Assembly: GCF_019656455.1 (NCBI RefSeq)
Contig: NZ_BPMK01000012.1
Coordinates: 62,001-126,000 of the forward strand
From: Noviherbaspirillum aridicola
Lineage (GTDB): Bacteria; Pseudomonadota; Gammaproteobacteria; Burkholderiales; Burkholderiaceae_D
DNA: 64,000 nucleotides
Direction: 5' to 3'
A program made the position numbers and the translations under genes. The first letter of the stretch is position 1. Each line of letters opens with the position of its first letter. A model generated the notes under the pieces. The model worked only from the letters and a program-made list of their open reading frames with translations, was not told the DNA's origin and made no database searches. This document shows positions 18,157-26,676 of this stretch, piece by piece.

Positions 18157-18593
18157 CAAGACTCCTCGTACGGATCGGATAAACCGGGTGAATCGAGTGA
18201 ATGATGCGGCTTGCTGCCGGCCCGGCCGCGTGCGCAGCCTGGCGGGGATTCAGTGTGTCGCCTGCCTGCGGGGAATCGGCTGGCCGGCGGCCGGCGCGGG
18301 GATCAGCGCGGGCCTCGTGGAGCAGGGGCGCCCCGGCCGGGGCGGGCCGGCGGCGGCATGGACGGCGTCCGGCGCGATGCGATATCGGTCCTCATCTCCA
18401 CTCGTCTCCTTGTGCTGGGCGCGTCGATCTGGTGCGCGCCGTGGTCGGGCCGGGCACCGGTCGGGGCGCGGCCGTTTTTTGGGGTCCAGTATGTCACTCG
18501 GCATCAGCCGCAGCAAGCGCCGGGGTTTTGACAATCGGCAAAGATGGCGCGCCCGCACGTCTGCCCGGGCAGCGGTTCGATGGCCCGGGCGGT
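18157..18593. other. Intergenic region between the ligase operon and the NlpC gene
   Basis: These 437 bases lie between two minus-strand genes. The stretch is very GC-rich, with a self-complementary GCCCGGGC at 18563-18570 repeated at 18583-18590. These copies can pair into a hairpin just past the NlpC stop codon, but no T run follows. The promoter of the ligase operon should lie close to 18160-18220. I see no gene. Confidence 0.4.
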
Positions 18594-19106
18594 TCAGTCG
18601 AGCAGGGTGCGCGCCATTTCGAAGCGCCGTGCGTAATAGTCGCTGGTCAGCTTGTCGACGCGGACGCGGCCCCGGGAATTGGGCGCATGGATGAATTCGC
18701 CGCGGCCGAGATAGATCGCGACATGCGAGAACGGACGGCCGAGGGTATTGAAGAACAGGAGATCGCCGGCCCGGAGTTCGCGCAGGCCGACCTGCCTGCC
18801 GCGGGTGGCGAGTTCGGCCGCATTGCCGCTCAGCGCGACGCCGGCCGCCTCGCGGTACACGTGGGTCACCATGCCGGAACAGTCGAGACCCGCCTCCGGG
18901 TTCTTGCCGCCGTAGCGATAGCCGGTGCGCAGCAGCATCAGCGAGTACATCGCGACTTCCTGCCCGGCGGCGGATGCCAGCGGTTCGTCGCGGAAGACGT
19001 CGGCGCTGATCGGGCCTGGGCCTGGGCCGGGGCCGGGCGCGCGCGGCGTGCCGCAACCGGCAAGGGCAAGCATCAGGACGGAAAGGACGAGACTGGCGCG
19101 GGGCAT
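18594..19106 (-). CDS. NlpC/P60-family lipoprotein peptidase
   Basis: This encodes a 170-residue cell-wall hydrolase. A lipoprotein signal ends in ALAGC (lipid-modified Cys18), followed by a Gly-Pro repeat linker (residues 24-32). The NlpC/P60 domain has the catalytic triad: Cys76 in LDCSGM, His128 in FSHVAIY and His140 in FIHAPNS. Such enzymes cut peptide stems of peptidoglycan, usually the D-Glu to diamino-acid bond, in the periplasm. It appears to be a single-gene unit. Confidence 0.94.
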   Translation of the reverse strand: MPRASLVLSVLMLALAGCGTPRAPGPGPGPGPISADVFRDEPLASAAGQEVAMYSLMLLRTGYRYGGKNPEAGLDCSGMVTHVYREAAGVALSGNAAELATRGRQVGLRELRAGDLLFFNTLGRPFSHVAIYLGRGEFIHAPNSRGRVRVDKLTSDYYARRFEMARTLLD

Positions 19107-19204
19107 TGGTCGGGACCGGAGTGGTAACCCGGCAATTGTAATGCGCCAATGCTCGCTGTCATGGCCGTTGCATCAAACACGGCGCGCGCAGCGGCCGCGC
19201 GTGC

Positions 19205-20101
19205 TCAGCGCTGCAGCAGGGAGGCGGCCGCCGCCGCCAGGATTTCCCGGCTCAGCGCGTCGAGCACGGCGGATGCCGCCCGGGCGTGCTGCCAGAACAG
19301 CGGCACGTCGAGGGGGGTGTCGGGCACCAGTTCGACCAGTGAGCCCTCCGCCAGCTGCGCGGCGATCAGCTCCCGCGCCTGCATGCCCCAGCCCATGCCG
19401 GCCAGGGCCGCGGTCACGAACGCCTGCGACGACGGCAGGGTATGCCGCGGCAGCTCCACGTGCCGATGACACAGGCGCCGGACCCAGCGCGCCTGCAGGT
19501 CATCCTTGGCGTTGAAGACGAGGCTGGGCGCCCGCGACAGGCTGGCCGCCCTCACCCCGTCCGGAAAATGGCGCCGCACGAAAGCCGGGCTGGCGGCCGC
19601 GAGATAACGCATGGCGCCGAGGGGGCGGCTGTTGCAGCCCGGGGCGGGACGGGCGCTGGACGTCACCGCGGCCAGCACCGCGCCGGCGCGCAGCCATTCC
19701 GTCGTGTAGTCCTGGTCATCCACCGCCACCTCCATCAGCACCGGATGTTCCGCGGCGAAGGACGCGATGGCGGGCGCGGCCCAGGTCGCGAGGCTGTCGG
19801 CATTGACCGCGATCGGCAAGGGCACGCGTGCCATGCCCTGCGGGGCGAGCGCCGGCAGCGCGCCCTGAAGCTCCTGCTCGAGCAGGCGTACATGGTCGAC
19901 ATGCTGGCACAGGCGACGCCCGGTGTCGGTGGCGCGGCAGGGCTGCTCGCGGATCACCAGCGCGCAGCCGACACGCTCCTCGAGCTGGCGGATGCGCTGG
20001 GAAATGGCGGAGGGCGTCACATGCAGGGCGCGGGCCGCCCGCTCGAAGCTTCCTTCACGAACCACGGCGGCCAGCGCGGAGAGGGCGGAATAGTCCAGCA
20101 T
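19205..20101 (-). CDS. LysG/ArgP-type LysR regulator
   Basis: This 298-residue LysR-family activator belongs to the LysG/ArgP (IciA) branch: LDYSALSALAAVVREGSF, RAARALHVTPSAISQRIRQLEE, and the GWGMQ segment near residue 245. Members activate a divergent basic-amino-acid exporter when lysine or arginine accumulates. Here it is divergent from a LysE/ArgO exporter 73 bases away, the textbook arrangement. Confidence 0.94.
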   Translation of the reverse strand: MLDYSALSALAAVVREGSFERAARALHVTPSAISQRIRQLEERVGCALVIREQPCRATDTGRRLCQHVDHVRLLEQELQGALPALAPQGMARVPLPIAVNADSLATWAAPAIASFAAEHPVLMEVAVDDQDYTTEWLRAGAVLAAVTSSARPAPGCNSRPLGAMRYLAAASPAFVRRHFPDGVRAASLSRAPSLVFNAKDDLQARWVRRLCHRHVELPRHTLPSSQAFVTAALAGMGWGMQARELIAAQLAEGSLVELVPDTPLDVPLFWQHARAASAVLDALSREILAAAAASLLQR

Positions 20102-20174
20102 TCAGTAAGTGTTTCTAATCCCGATGAAGAAAAGATAGTTTGGCTTCATTGGCGAGTGCTGGCAAGCTTGGCGA
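20102..20174. promoter_or_regulatory. Divergent lysG-lysE regulatory region
   Basis: This 73-base spacer between the regulator and exporter genes is the only AT-rich stretch nearby. It must contain both promoters and the LysR operator. No perfect dyad is visible. Confidence 0.45.
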
Positions 20175-20822
20175 ATGATCACCTCGACCGCCAGCCTGCC
20201 GTCCGCCTTTCCGGTTTTCGTACAGGGCCTGCTCCTCAGCCTGGGCCTCATCGTCGCCATCGGCGCCCAGAATGCATTCGTGCTGCGCCAGGGGCTGCGC
20301 CGCGAGCATGTGGGCGTGGTCGTGCTGTTCTGCGCGGGCGCCGATGCCGCGCTGATCACCGCGGGCGTGATGGGCATGGCCCGGGCGCTGGGGGAGAGTC
20401 CCGGGCTGGCGCGCGGGCTCGCGCTCGCCGGCGCCGTGTTCCTCGCGTATTACGGATGGCAGGCGCTGCGCCGGGCGCGCCATGCGGCGCGGTTGCGCGC
20501 CTCGGCGGACGGCCCGGGGTTCACCCGGGGCGCGGCGCTGGCCCAGGCCGCGGGCTTCACGCTGCTCAACCCCCACGTCTACCTGGACACGGTCCTGCTG
20601 GTGGGCAGCATCGGCGCCGGCCAGCCCGAGGCCCTGCGGGGATGGTTCGTCGCCGGCGCCAGCTGCGCCAGCCTGTGCTGGTTCGCGCTGCTCGGATTCG
20701 GCGCGCGCTGGCTGGCGCCCTGGTTCGCGCGGCCGAGGGCGTGGCAGCTACTCGACAGCCTGATCGGCCTGACCATGTTCGTGCTGTCCGCCCTGCTGCT
20801 GCGGCATGTCATCGCGGGATAG
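20175..20822 (+). CDS. LysE/ArgO-type basic amino-acid exporter
   Basis: This 215-residue inner-membrane protein carries the LysE-family signature GLLLSLGLIVAIGAQNAFVLRQG at its N-terminus and NPHVYLDTVLLVGSIGA around residue 135. Six membrane segments are visible. It exports excess lysine and/or arginine. It is under the divergent LysG/ArgP-type regulator. Confidence 0.95.
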   Translation: MITSTASLPSAFPVFVQGLLLSLGLIVAIGAQNAFVLRQGLRREHVGVVVLFCAGADAALITAGVMGMARALGESPGLARGLALAGAVFLAYYGWQALRRARHAARLRASADGPGFTRGAALAQAAGFTLLNPHVYLDTVLLVGSIGAGQPEALRGWFVAGASCASLCWFALLGFGARWLAPWFARPRAWQLLDSLIGLTMFVLSALLLRHVIAG

Positions 20823-20858
20823 CGAGGCCGCGTCGGCACGGTAGGGTCGCGGTGGCGG

Positions 20859-20889
20859 ACGAGGGCCGTCCTTGCAGCGGCCCTCGTCC
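20859..20889. terminator. Hairpin between convergent genes
   Basis: A perfect 11-bp inverted repeat (GACGAGGGCCG / CGGCCCTCGTC) with a nine-base loop lies between the converging LysE and CBS-protein genes. There is no T run, so it may be a bidirectional or Rho-assisted terminator. Confidence 0.55.
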
Positions 20890-20935
20890 CTGTCGTCGCC
20901 GGGGCGGATGAGACGGTGTCCGTTCCCGTCGAGGC

Positions 20936-21586
20936 TCAGGACGGCGGCAGGCCATCCATGTTGAGATCGCCGCCGCCCACGCCCTTGCTGGTGTCGTTGT
21001 TGTCGACCGGGCCGCTGCCCGAGGCGCCGGCGGCGCGGCCGGCGGTCTCGCCCGCCTGCGCCATCGTGGTGCCGCCCGCCACCTGCGCGCCGCTGCGCGA
21101 ATCGCCGGATCCGGTGCGCCCCGCGACATCGCCGCCGGTCGGATGGCGTCCGGGAGCGGAGGGCGAGGACACCATCTCCACGGTTTCCTCGACATCCTGT
21201 TTCTGTCCCGCCGACCGCGTGGCCACGTCCCCGAGCGCGACGATGCCCACCAGCTTGTGCTGGTCGTCATGCGTGACCACCGGCACCCGCCGTATCTGGC
21301 TGTCCGCCATCTGTATCATCACCTCGTCCAGCGGCTGGTCTTCGAAGCACCAGCGCACCTCGCCCGTCATCGCGTCGCTGACCGCCGCATCCTGCGGCGA
21401 CATGCCGCGCGCGGTGGCGCGGATGGTGATGTCGCGGTCGGTGATCATGCCGACCAGGCGCTCGCCGTCGCATACCGGCAGCGCGCCCACGTTCAGCTCG
21501 TCCATCATCTGCGCCGCATGCTGCAGGCTTTCCTGTGGCGCGACGAAACGTACGTCGCGCGTCATGACTTCAGATACCGTCTGCAT
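20936..21586 (-). CDS. CBS-domain-pair protein with low-complexity tail
   Basis: This encodes 216 residues. Two CBS motifs cover residues 1-125 (VMTRDVRFVAPQESLQHAA ... GMITDRDITIRA and AMTGEVRWCFEDQPLDEV ... GIVALGDVA). Such pairs bind adenosine nucleotides and act as energy sensors. The last ~85 residues are Gly/Ser/Ala/Thr-rich and probably disordered, which is unusual for a stand-alone CBS protein. It heads a minus-strand unit only if read separately from the two genes upstream; spacing to them is about 90 bases. Confidence 0.9.
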   Translation of the reverse strand: MQTVSEVMTRDVRFVAPQESLQHAAQMMDELNVGALPVCDGERLVGMITDRDITIRATARGMSPQDAAVSDAMTGEVRWCFEDQPLDEVMIQMADSQIRRVPVVTHDDQHKLVGIVALGDVATRSAGQKQDVEETVEMVSSPSAPGRHPTGGDVAGRTGSGDSRSGAQVAGGTTMAQAGETAGRAAGASGSGPVDNNDTSKGVGGGDLNMDGLPPS

Positions 21587-21679
21587 TTTCTCTTCCTTTC
21601 ATTGGCTGGCCGGCGTCCATGCGGGCGGCCGGGATGTATATGAACCATCCCGCCGCCAAAGGTTTTCGCGCCGCCCGCG

Positions 21680-21883
21680 TCAGCGCTCCATGCGCCCGTA
21701 GCAGTGCAGCTGATCGAGCACCCGCGTGAGCTGCTCCGGCGTTTCCGCCTGAAAGTCGCCGAGGTGCTCATTGCTCGGGGAATAGAACTTGAGCATGGTG
21801 CCGGCGCCGCCGGAGTCGATGGTGTGGATGCGCGCGACCTGCGAGAGATTGATCTGCCAGCCGCCGCCGATATCGATGAACAT
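21680..21883 (-). CDS. Small hypothetical protein
   Basis: This 67-residue protein starts MFIDIGGGWQINLSQVARI and has alternating short strands and one helix (ETPEQLTRVLDQL). The pattern WQINLSQVA-I resembles small one-domain beta proteins, but I do not recognise a family. An AGGA element precedes the start, and it lies 14 bases downstream of the SRPBCC gene on the same strand, so an operon is likely. Confidence 0.68.
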   Translation of the reverse strand: MFIDIGGGWQINLSQVARIHTIDSGGAGTMLKFYSPSNEHLGDFQAETPEQLTRVLDQLHCYGRMER

Positions 21884-21897
21884 GAGATCCTCCTTCG

Positions 21898-22932
21898 TCA
21901 GGGTTCGGTGCTGCCGCCGCCGCCGATGCCGGCATCGCGTCCGCCGCTGGCCCCGCCGCCGGTGAGCGCGGTGCCCGAGCCGGACGATGTCCCGGTCCCG
22001 GTGCGGGTGTCTCCCGCGCTTACCGCCGAGCCGAGTCCGGTGCCGCCGGCCGCGTCGGCGCCGGCCGCGGGCGATACCCGGTCGCCCTCGAGCGAGCCGC
22101 CCGCGGCGCCGGTCAGGTCCTGCGCATCCGCATGGCGCGGGCCGGTGCCGCCGCCGCCCTTGCCCCCGGTCATGCGGGCGCCGGCGGCCGCGTCGGTGCC
22201 GCCCGCGGCGCCTGCCACCGCGGCGTTCCCTGCCGTTAACTGCCGGTCGCGCACATCGCCCCCGGCATCCTGCCGCGGCATGGACGCGGCCTGCGGCGCG
22301 GTCCCGCCCTGCGCCGCCGGCGCGGCCTGGGCGCGCTGCGGCAGCTCGGGCTGCGGCGGCGGTTCAGCCACGGCATTCATCGCGGCGGCCGGCCGGCCGA
22401 TGGCATCCGATGTCGGCACGCTGCCGTGCACCTCGGCCGTCGTATCCTGCGGCATTTCTCCGAGGTGACGCATCGGGATGGGCGCGGCCTGCGCGGCACC
22501 CGGCGGCGACGACTGCCGGCCGCCTTCGATGATGTCCTTGAGCCGCGCCATGTCCTGTCCCAGCCGCTGCGCCATCTCCTGCTCGGTATAGCCGCTCATG
22601 TTGCCCGGCACCTGTTCCGGCTCGGCGTGCAGCGTGATGGTCACCTTCGACTGGTCATTGCCCAGCGGTTCGAGATCGACCCGGCCGTTGTTGGTCGGTC
22701 CGCTGGTGTTGTGCCAGGCCAGGCATCGTCCCGGTTCCTGTTCCGTGATTTCCGCATCCCACTCCACGGAGCGGTTGGCCATGCGCGTGGTCCAGTGCAG
22801 ATGCGTGTCGTCGAGCTTCTGCACCGCCTCCACGTCTTCCATGAACTGCGGATAAAGCTCGAAGCGCGCGAGCTGCTGCCAGGCCTGGTGCGCGGGCACC
22901 CTGACCTCGATTGAATGCCGGATGGTCGACAT
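21898..22932 (-). CDS. SRPBCC cyclase/dehydrase with long disordered tail
   Basis: This encodes 344 residues. The first ~145 form an SRPBCC (cyclase/dehydrase) domain: IEVRVPAHQAWQQLARFELYPQFMEDVEAV, then WDAEITEQEPGRCLAWH. The remaining ~200 residues are extremely Gly/Ala/Thr/Gln-rich with many GG and TG runs and no predicted fold. Related proteins in proteobacteria usually end after the first domain. It shares an operon-like layout with the small protein and CBS protein downstream, which also has a disordered tail. Confidence 0.82.
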   Translation of the reverse strand: MSTIRHSIEVRVPAHQAWQQLARFELYPQFMEDVEAVQKLDDTHLHWTTRMANRSVEWDAEITEQEPGRCLAWHNTSGPTNNGRVDLEPLGNDQSKVTITLHAEPEQVPGNMSGYTEQEMAQRLGQDMARLKDIIEGGRQSSPPGAAQAAPIPMRHLGEMPQDTTAEVHGSVPTSDAIGRPAAAMNAVAEPPPQPELPQRAQAAPAAQGGTAPQAASMPRQDAGGDVRDRQLTAGNAAVAGAAGGTDAAAGARMTGGKGGGGTGPRHADAQDLTGAAGGSLEGDRVSPAAGADAAGGTGLGSAVSAGDTRTGTGTSSGSGTALTGGGASGGRDAGIGGGGSTEP

Positions 22933-23077
22933 GTTGGCTCTCCTTGTCTTGCTCCATGTGATTGATCGCGGGGCGCCGCCATACAGGCGTCGCCCCCCAT
23001 GGAGGACTCTGAGCGCAAGCGCCGCGACAAGTTGCCGTTTTGAGAAGGAAAGCCGCGCGGCGGTCTGCGCAGGAAAG

Positions 23078-23392
23078 TCAGCGTGCCGCGATGGCCTGTC
23101 CGAACGCGGGCGTGAACTGCCAGGCGAGCTGCCCTTCCTTCACGCCCCATGACTGCAGGATGCGCATGTCGAGCCAGTCGTTGCCGGCGGCGACCTGGAT
23201 CTCGGCCTCGAAGATCTCGCGCATCAGGATGACGGTATCGTTCCAGCTGTCGGCTTCGACCGCGAGGCTGGCGACCGCGGTGATGTCCTGCGGCAGCCGC
23301 GCGAGCGCGTGGGCCGCCATGGTGTCGAGCAATTCGACGGCGCGTTCGCTGAGGACCTGTTCGACGAGGCGGTTGATGTGCATGGCCGGCAT
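23078..23392 (-). CDS. Conserved-looking hypothetical protein
   Basis: This encodes up to 104 residues (an inner ATG at 23383 is an alternative). It is predicted mainly helical with a balanced, acidic composition (LVEQVLSERAVELLDTMAAHALARLPQ). I do not recognise the family and the ribosome-binding site is weak. Strand and spacing would allow cotranscription with the SRPBCC gene downstream. Confidence 0.5.
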   Translation of the reverse strand: MPAMHINRLVEQVLSERAVELLDTMAAHALARLPQDITAVASLAVEADSWNDTVILMREIFEAEIQVAAGNDWLDMRILQSWGVKEGQLAWQFTPAFGQAIAAR

Positions 23393-23628
23393 GGCGGCAA
23401 CTCTGCCAGTTGCCGGTTGTCTTTATCTGCATCGGCAAGCTTACGGTCAGCCGGGCGATGCTGGCAAACGAAAGATCAAGGAAACGGCGCATCCCGGTCT
23501 TTCCTTGACAAAACACGACGACCTTGCCGGGCCGCCCGCTAACATCGTGCACATCCCGCTTCCCCGGCATCGTCTCTCACGGGCTTTCACGCAAATTGCA
23601 AACGCTACTGTCCATCCTGTCGCGCATC

Positions 23629-26082
23629 ATGGCCCGCCTGCGGCCCCCGTCGGCGCGCCTGGCCGGCTACTTCCGCACCGCGGCGCGCAGTGACACGCCC
23701 GCGGGCACGCGGGCCGCCGCCGTCTTCAAGGGGATGTTTTCCCTCGGCCTCATCGCCGGCGTGCTGCTGGTCGCCTACACGCTCCTGCTGATCCCCTTCA
23801 CGCCGAGCATCGCCGACCTGCGCCGCGCGCGCAACGAGGTGCCGAGCGTGCTCGTGTCGGCCGACGGCAAGCGGCTGGCCACCTACAACCGCCTCAACCG
23901 GGAATGGGTGCCATTGGAGAAGATCTCGCCGCATGTGATCAATGCGCTGATCGCGACCGAGGACCATCGCTTTTACCAGCACTTCGGCATCGAGCCGCTG
24001 CGCATGGTGGTGGGCGCCGGCCGCGCGCTGATCGGCGACCCCGAGGGCGGGTCGACCATCACCCAGCAGCTCGCGCGCAACATGTATCCGGAGCAGATCG
24101 GCCGGCAGCGCACGATCACCCGCAAGCTCAAGGAAATCATCACCGCCCTCAAGCTCGAGCACGCCTACAGCAAGCGCCAGATCCTCGAGTCGTATCTCAA
24201 CACCGTGCCCTTCCTGTACAACGCCTACGGCATCGAGATGGCGGCCCGCACCTATTTCGACAAGCCGGCGAGCAGGCTCGGCCTGCTCGAGAGCGCGACC
24301 CTGGTCGGCATGCTCAAGGGCACCAGCTACTACAACCCGGTACAGAATCCGGAGCGCTCGCAGCGGCGCCGCAACGTCGTGCTGTCGCAGATGGTCAAGC
24401 GCAACCTGCTGAGCCGCGCGCAGTACGATACGCTCGCGGCGCGGCCGGTGCGGCTGGATTTCGAGCGGCAGCAGGAGGCGCTCGGTCCGGCGCCGCACTT
24501 TGCCCAGCATCTCAAGCGCTGGCTGATCGAATGGGCCGACCGCAACGACTACAACATCTATTCCGACGGCCTGGTGATCCACACCACGATCGACTCGCGC
24601 CTGCAGGCGATGGCCAACCGCGCGGTGCAGCGCCAGCTCGACGCGCTGCAGGCGGTGGCGAACGTCGAATGGGCGCAGGCCTCGCTGCGTCCGCCGTCGG
24701 CGGCGATCGACAGCTATCTGCGGCTGCAGCGCGGCGTGCAGCCCTTCGCGCACTTCTGGCAGGCCAATCCGCGACTGCTCGATACCTTCATCCGCGAATC
24801 CTCGGCCTATGCGCGCGCGGTGGACGGCGGCGCGGCGCCGGAGGAGGCGCTGGCGCGGCTGCGCGCGGACGCCGAGTTCACGGCGCGGCTGCGCGCGGAC
24901 AAGACGCGGCTGCAGGCGGGCTTCGTCGCCATCGACCCTGTCACCGCGCAGGTCAGGGCCTGGGTCGGCAGCCGCGACTATGCGGCGGACCAGTTCGACC
25001 ACGTGGGGCAGATGCGGCGCCAGCCCGGCTCCACTTTCAAGCCTTTCGTGTATGGGGCGGCGCTGGAAGCGGGCATGTCGCCGCGCAAGCAGTTCATCGA
25101 CACGCCGATCGAGGTGCCGCTGTCCGACGGCACGGTATGGCGGCCGAGCGATGTCACGCCGCCGACCGGGAAGCCGATGACCGCGCGCGACGGCCTGGTG
25201 CTGTCGAAGAACACCATCACCGCGCGCGTGATGCAGGAGACCGGGCCGAAGAAAGCGGCCGAGCTGGCGCGCAGGATGGGCGTGGACAGCAGCCGGCTCG
25301 ACCCGGTGCCCGCGCTGGCGCTCGGCACCAGCCCGGTGACGCCGGTGGAGATGGTGTCGGCCTATGCCACGCTCGCCGCCGGCGGCGAGTACCGCAAGCC
25401 GGTGCTGGTGACGCGCATCGCCGACCGTCACGGCAACGTGCTGGCCGAGTTCGATGCCGACGGCCGGCGCGCGGTGTCGCGCGAAACCGCGGAAGAACTG
25501 ACCGACATGCTGCGCGCCGCCGTCAGCCAGGGCACCGGCCAGGGCATCCGCTCGCGCTTCGGCATCCGCGCCGATGTGGCCGGCAAGACGGGCACCACCC
25601 AGGACAATACCGACGGCTGGTTCATCCTCATGCATGCCCGCCTGGTGGCCGGCGCCTGGGTCGGCTTCAACGACAGCCGCGTCACCATGCGCAGCGGCTA
25701 CTGGGGCCAGGGCGCGCACAACGCGCTGCTGCCCGTCGGGGATTTTTTCCGCCAGGCGCTCGATGCGCGGCTGGTCGATGCGCAGGCGCAGCTGCCGCGG
25801 CCCGACGAATCGCTGTTCGGACGCCTGTGGGAGACCATCGAAGGCTGGTTCGGCGGCGACGAGCCGCCTCCGCCGGAGGCGCCGCCGCCGCGGGACGACG
25901 GCGGTTCGCTGCTGGAGCCGGTGGAAGACCTGGTGCGCCAGGCGCGGGAGATCGAGCGCACCTGGCGGCGCTGGCAGGAACGCCTTGAAGACTTCATGGA
26001 GGCGGTGCAGCGCCTGATCGACAAGCTGCCGGGCGGCGGCGACGCGCGCGCCGCCGGCCCCCAGCCTCCCGATCCCGGCTAG
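23629..26082 (+). CDS. Class A (bifunctional) penicillin-binding protein
   Basis: This encodes about 817 residues. A cytoplasmic N-terminus and one membrane helix (~35-57) precede a family 51 glycosyltransferase domain. The catalytic glutamate is Glu111 in ATEDHRFYQHFG, followed by GGSTITQQLARN. The transpeptidase domain has the serine Ser468 in PGSTFKPF, an SKNT motif, and Lys653 in AGKTGTTQ. An insert of about 100 residues lies between the domains. The C-terminus is Pro/Glu-rich. It polymerises and cross-links peptidoglycan at the outer face of the inner membrane. The ATG at 23629 lacks a clear ribosome-binding site; upstream in-frame starts exist. Confidence 0.95.
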   Translation: MARLRPPSARLAGYFRTAARSDTPAGTRAAAVFKGMFSLGLIAGVLLVAYTLLLIPFTPSIADLRRARNEVPSVLVSADGKRLATYNRLNREWVPLEKISPHVINALIATEDHRFYQHFGIEPLRMVVGAGRALIGDPEGGSTITQQLARNMYPEQIGRQRTITRKLKEIITALKLEHAYSKRQILESYLNTVPFLYNAYGIEMAARTYFDKPASRLGLLESATLVGMLKGTSYYNPVQNPERSQRRRNVVLSQMVKRNLLSRAQYDTLAARPVRLDFERQQEALGPAPHFAQHLKRWLIEWADRNDYNIYSDGLVIHTTIDSRLQAMANRAVQRQLDALQAVANVEWAQASLRPPSAAIDSYLRLQRGVQPFAHFWQANPRLLDTFIRESSAYARAVDGGAAPEEALARLRADAEFTARLRADKTRLQAGFVAIDPVTAQVRAWVGSRDYAADQFDHVGQMRRQPGSTFKPFVYGAALEAGMSPRKQFIDTPIEVPLSDGTVWRPSDVTPPTGKPMTARDGLVLSKNTITARVMQETGPKKAAELARRMGVDSSRLDPVPALALGTSPVTPVEMVSAYATLAAGGEYRKPVLVTRIADRHGNVLAEFDADGRRAVSRETAEELTDMLRAAVSQGTGQGIRSRFGIRADVAGKTGTTQDNTDGWFILMHARLVAGAWVGFNDSRVTMRSGYWGQGAHNALLPVGDFFRQALDARLVDAQAQLPRPDESLFGRLWETIEGWFGGDEPPPPEAPPPRDDGGSLLEPVEDLVRQAREIERTWRRWQERLEDFMEAVQRLIDKLPGGGDARAAGPQPPDPG

Positions 26083-26615
26083 CTGCCCAGATTTCCGGTG
26101 CGCGCGGGTTCCACGATCTCGATCCAGTAGCCGTCGACATCCTTGATGAAGGCGACATCGCGCATCTTGCCCTGCTCCGGCCGCTTCACATACGGCACCT
26201 GGTTCTGGTCGAACCAGCGGATCGCGGCGTCGAGGTCGGGCACGGAAATGCAGATGTGGCCGAAGCCCTGCGGCTGGGCATTGCCGTCGTGATAGCGGAA
26301 TTCCGGATCGCTTTCCGTGCCCCAGTTATGGGTCAGCTCGAGCACGCCGCGCTGGCTGAAGACGAAGGCATTGCGCGCGGACGGCTGCTCGGGCACCTCG
26401 GCGTCGCCGTCGAGGTGGGCGAGGAAGTAGAGCGAGAACTTCATCTCCGGAAAGTCCAGCTTGCGCAGCAGGCGCATGCCGAGCACGCGGCTGTAGAAAT
26501 CGAGCGAGGCAGCCGGGTCCTTCACCCGCAGCATGGTGTGGTTGAACACGAAGCCGCGGGTTTCCTGCGGCGCCTGGGCGCAGACGCCGGGCTGCATTTC
26601 GGTGGTGAATGCCAT
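26079..26615 (-). CDS. gloA: Lactoylglutathione lyase (glyoxalase I)
   Basis: This encodes 178 residues. The start at 26615 follows AAGGACAGG. It matches eukaryote-type/long glyoxalase I: FNHTMLRVKDPAASLDFYSRVLGM, LELTHNWGTE with the metal-binding glutamate, and GFGHICISVPDLDAA, ending with DGYWIEIVEP. The enzyme converts the methylglyoxal-glutathione hemithioacetal to S-lactoylglutathione. Its stop codon overlaps the stop of the converging penicillin-binding protein gene in the palindrome CTAG. Confidence 0.95.
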   Translation of the reverse strand: MAFTTEMQPGVCAQAPQETRGFVFNHTMLRVKDPAASLDFYSRVLGMRLLRKLDFPEMKFSLYFLAHLDGDAEVPEQPSARNAFVFSQRGVLELTHNWGTESDPEFRYHDGNAQPQGFGHICISVPDLDAAIRWFDQNQVPYVKRPEQGKMRDVAFIKDVDGYWIEIVEPARTGNLGS

Positions 26616-26676
26616 GATTGCCTGTCCTTGTGGAGAAAGCAGCAAGGATAGCGAAAATCCGGATGCGCTTCCGCGC

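Noticed and set aside
15157-18204. 1015-codon plus-strand open frame
   Set aside because: It lies opposite the solute-binding protein and ligase genes, which have full catalytic motifs; the product is low-complexity His/Arg/Gly.
23605-25719. 704-codon minus-strand open frame
   Set aside because: It is antisense to the penicillin-binding protein gene and encodes no recognisable domain.
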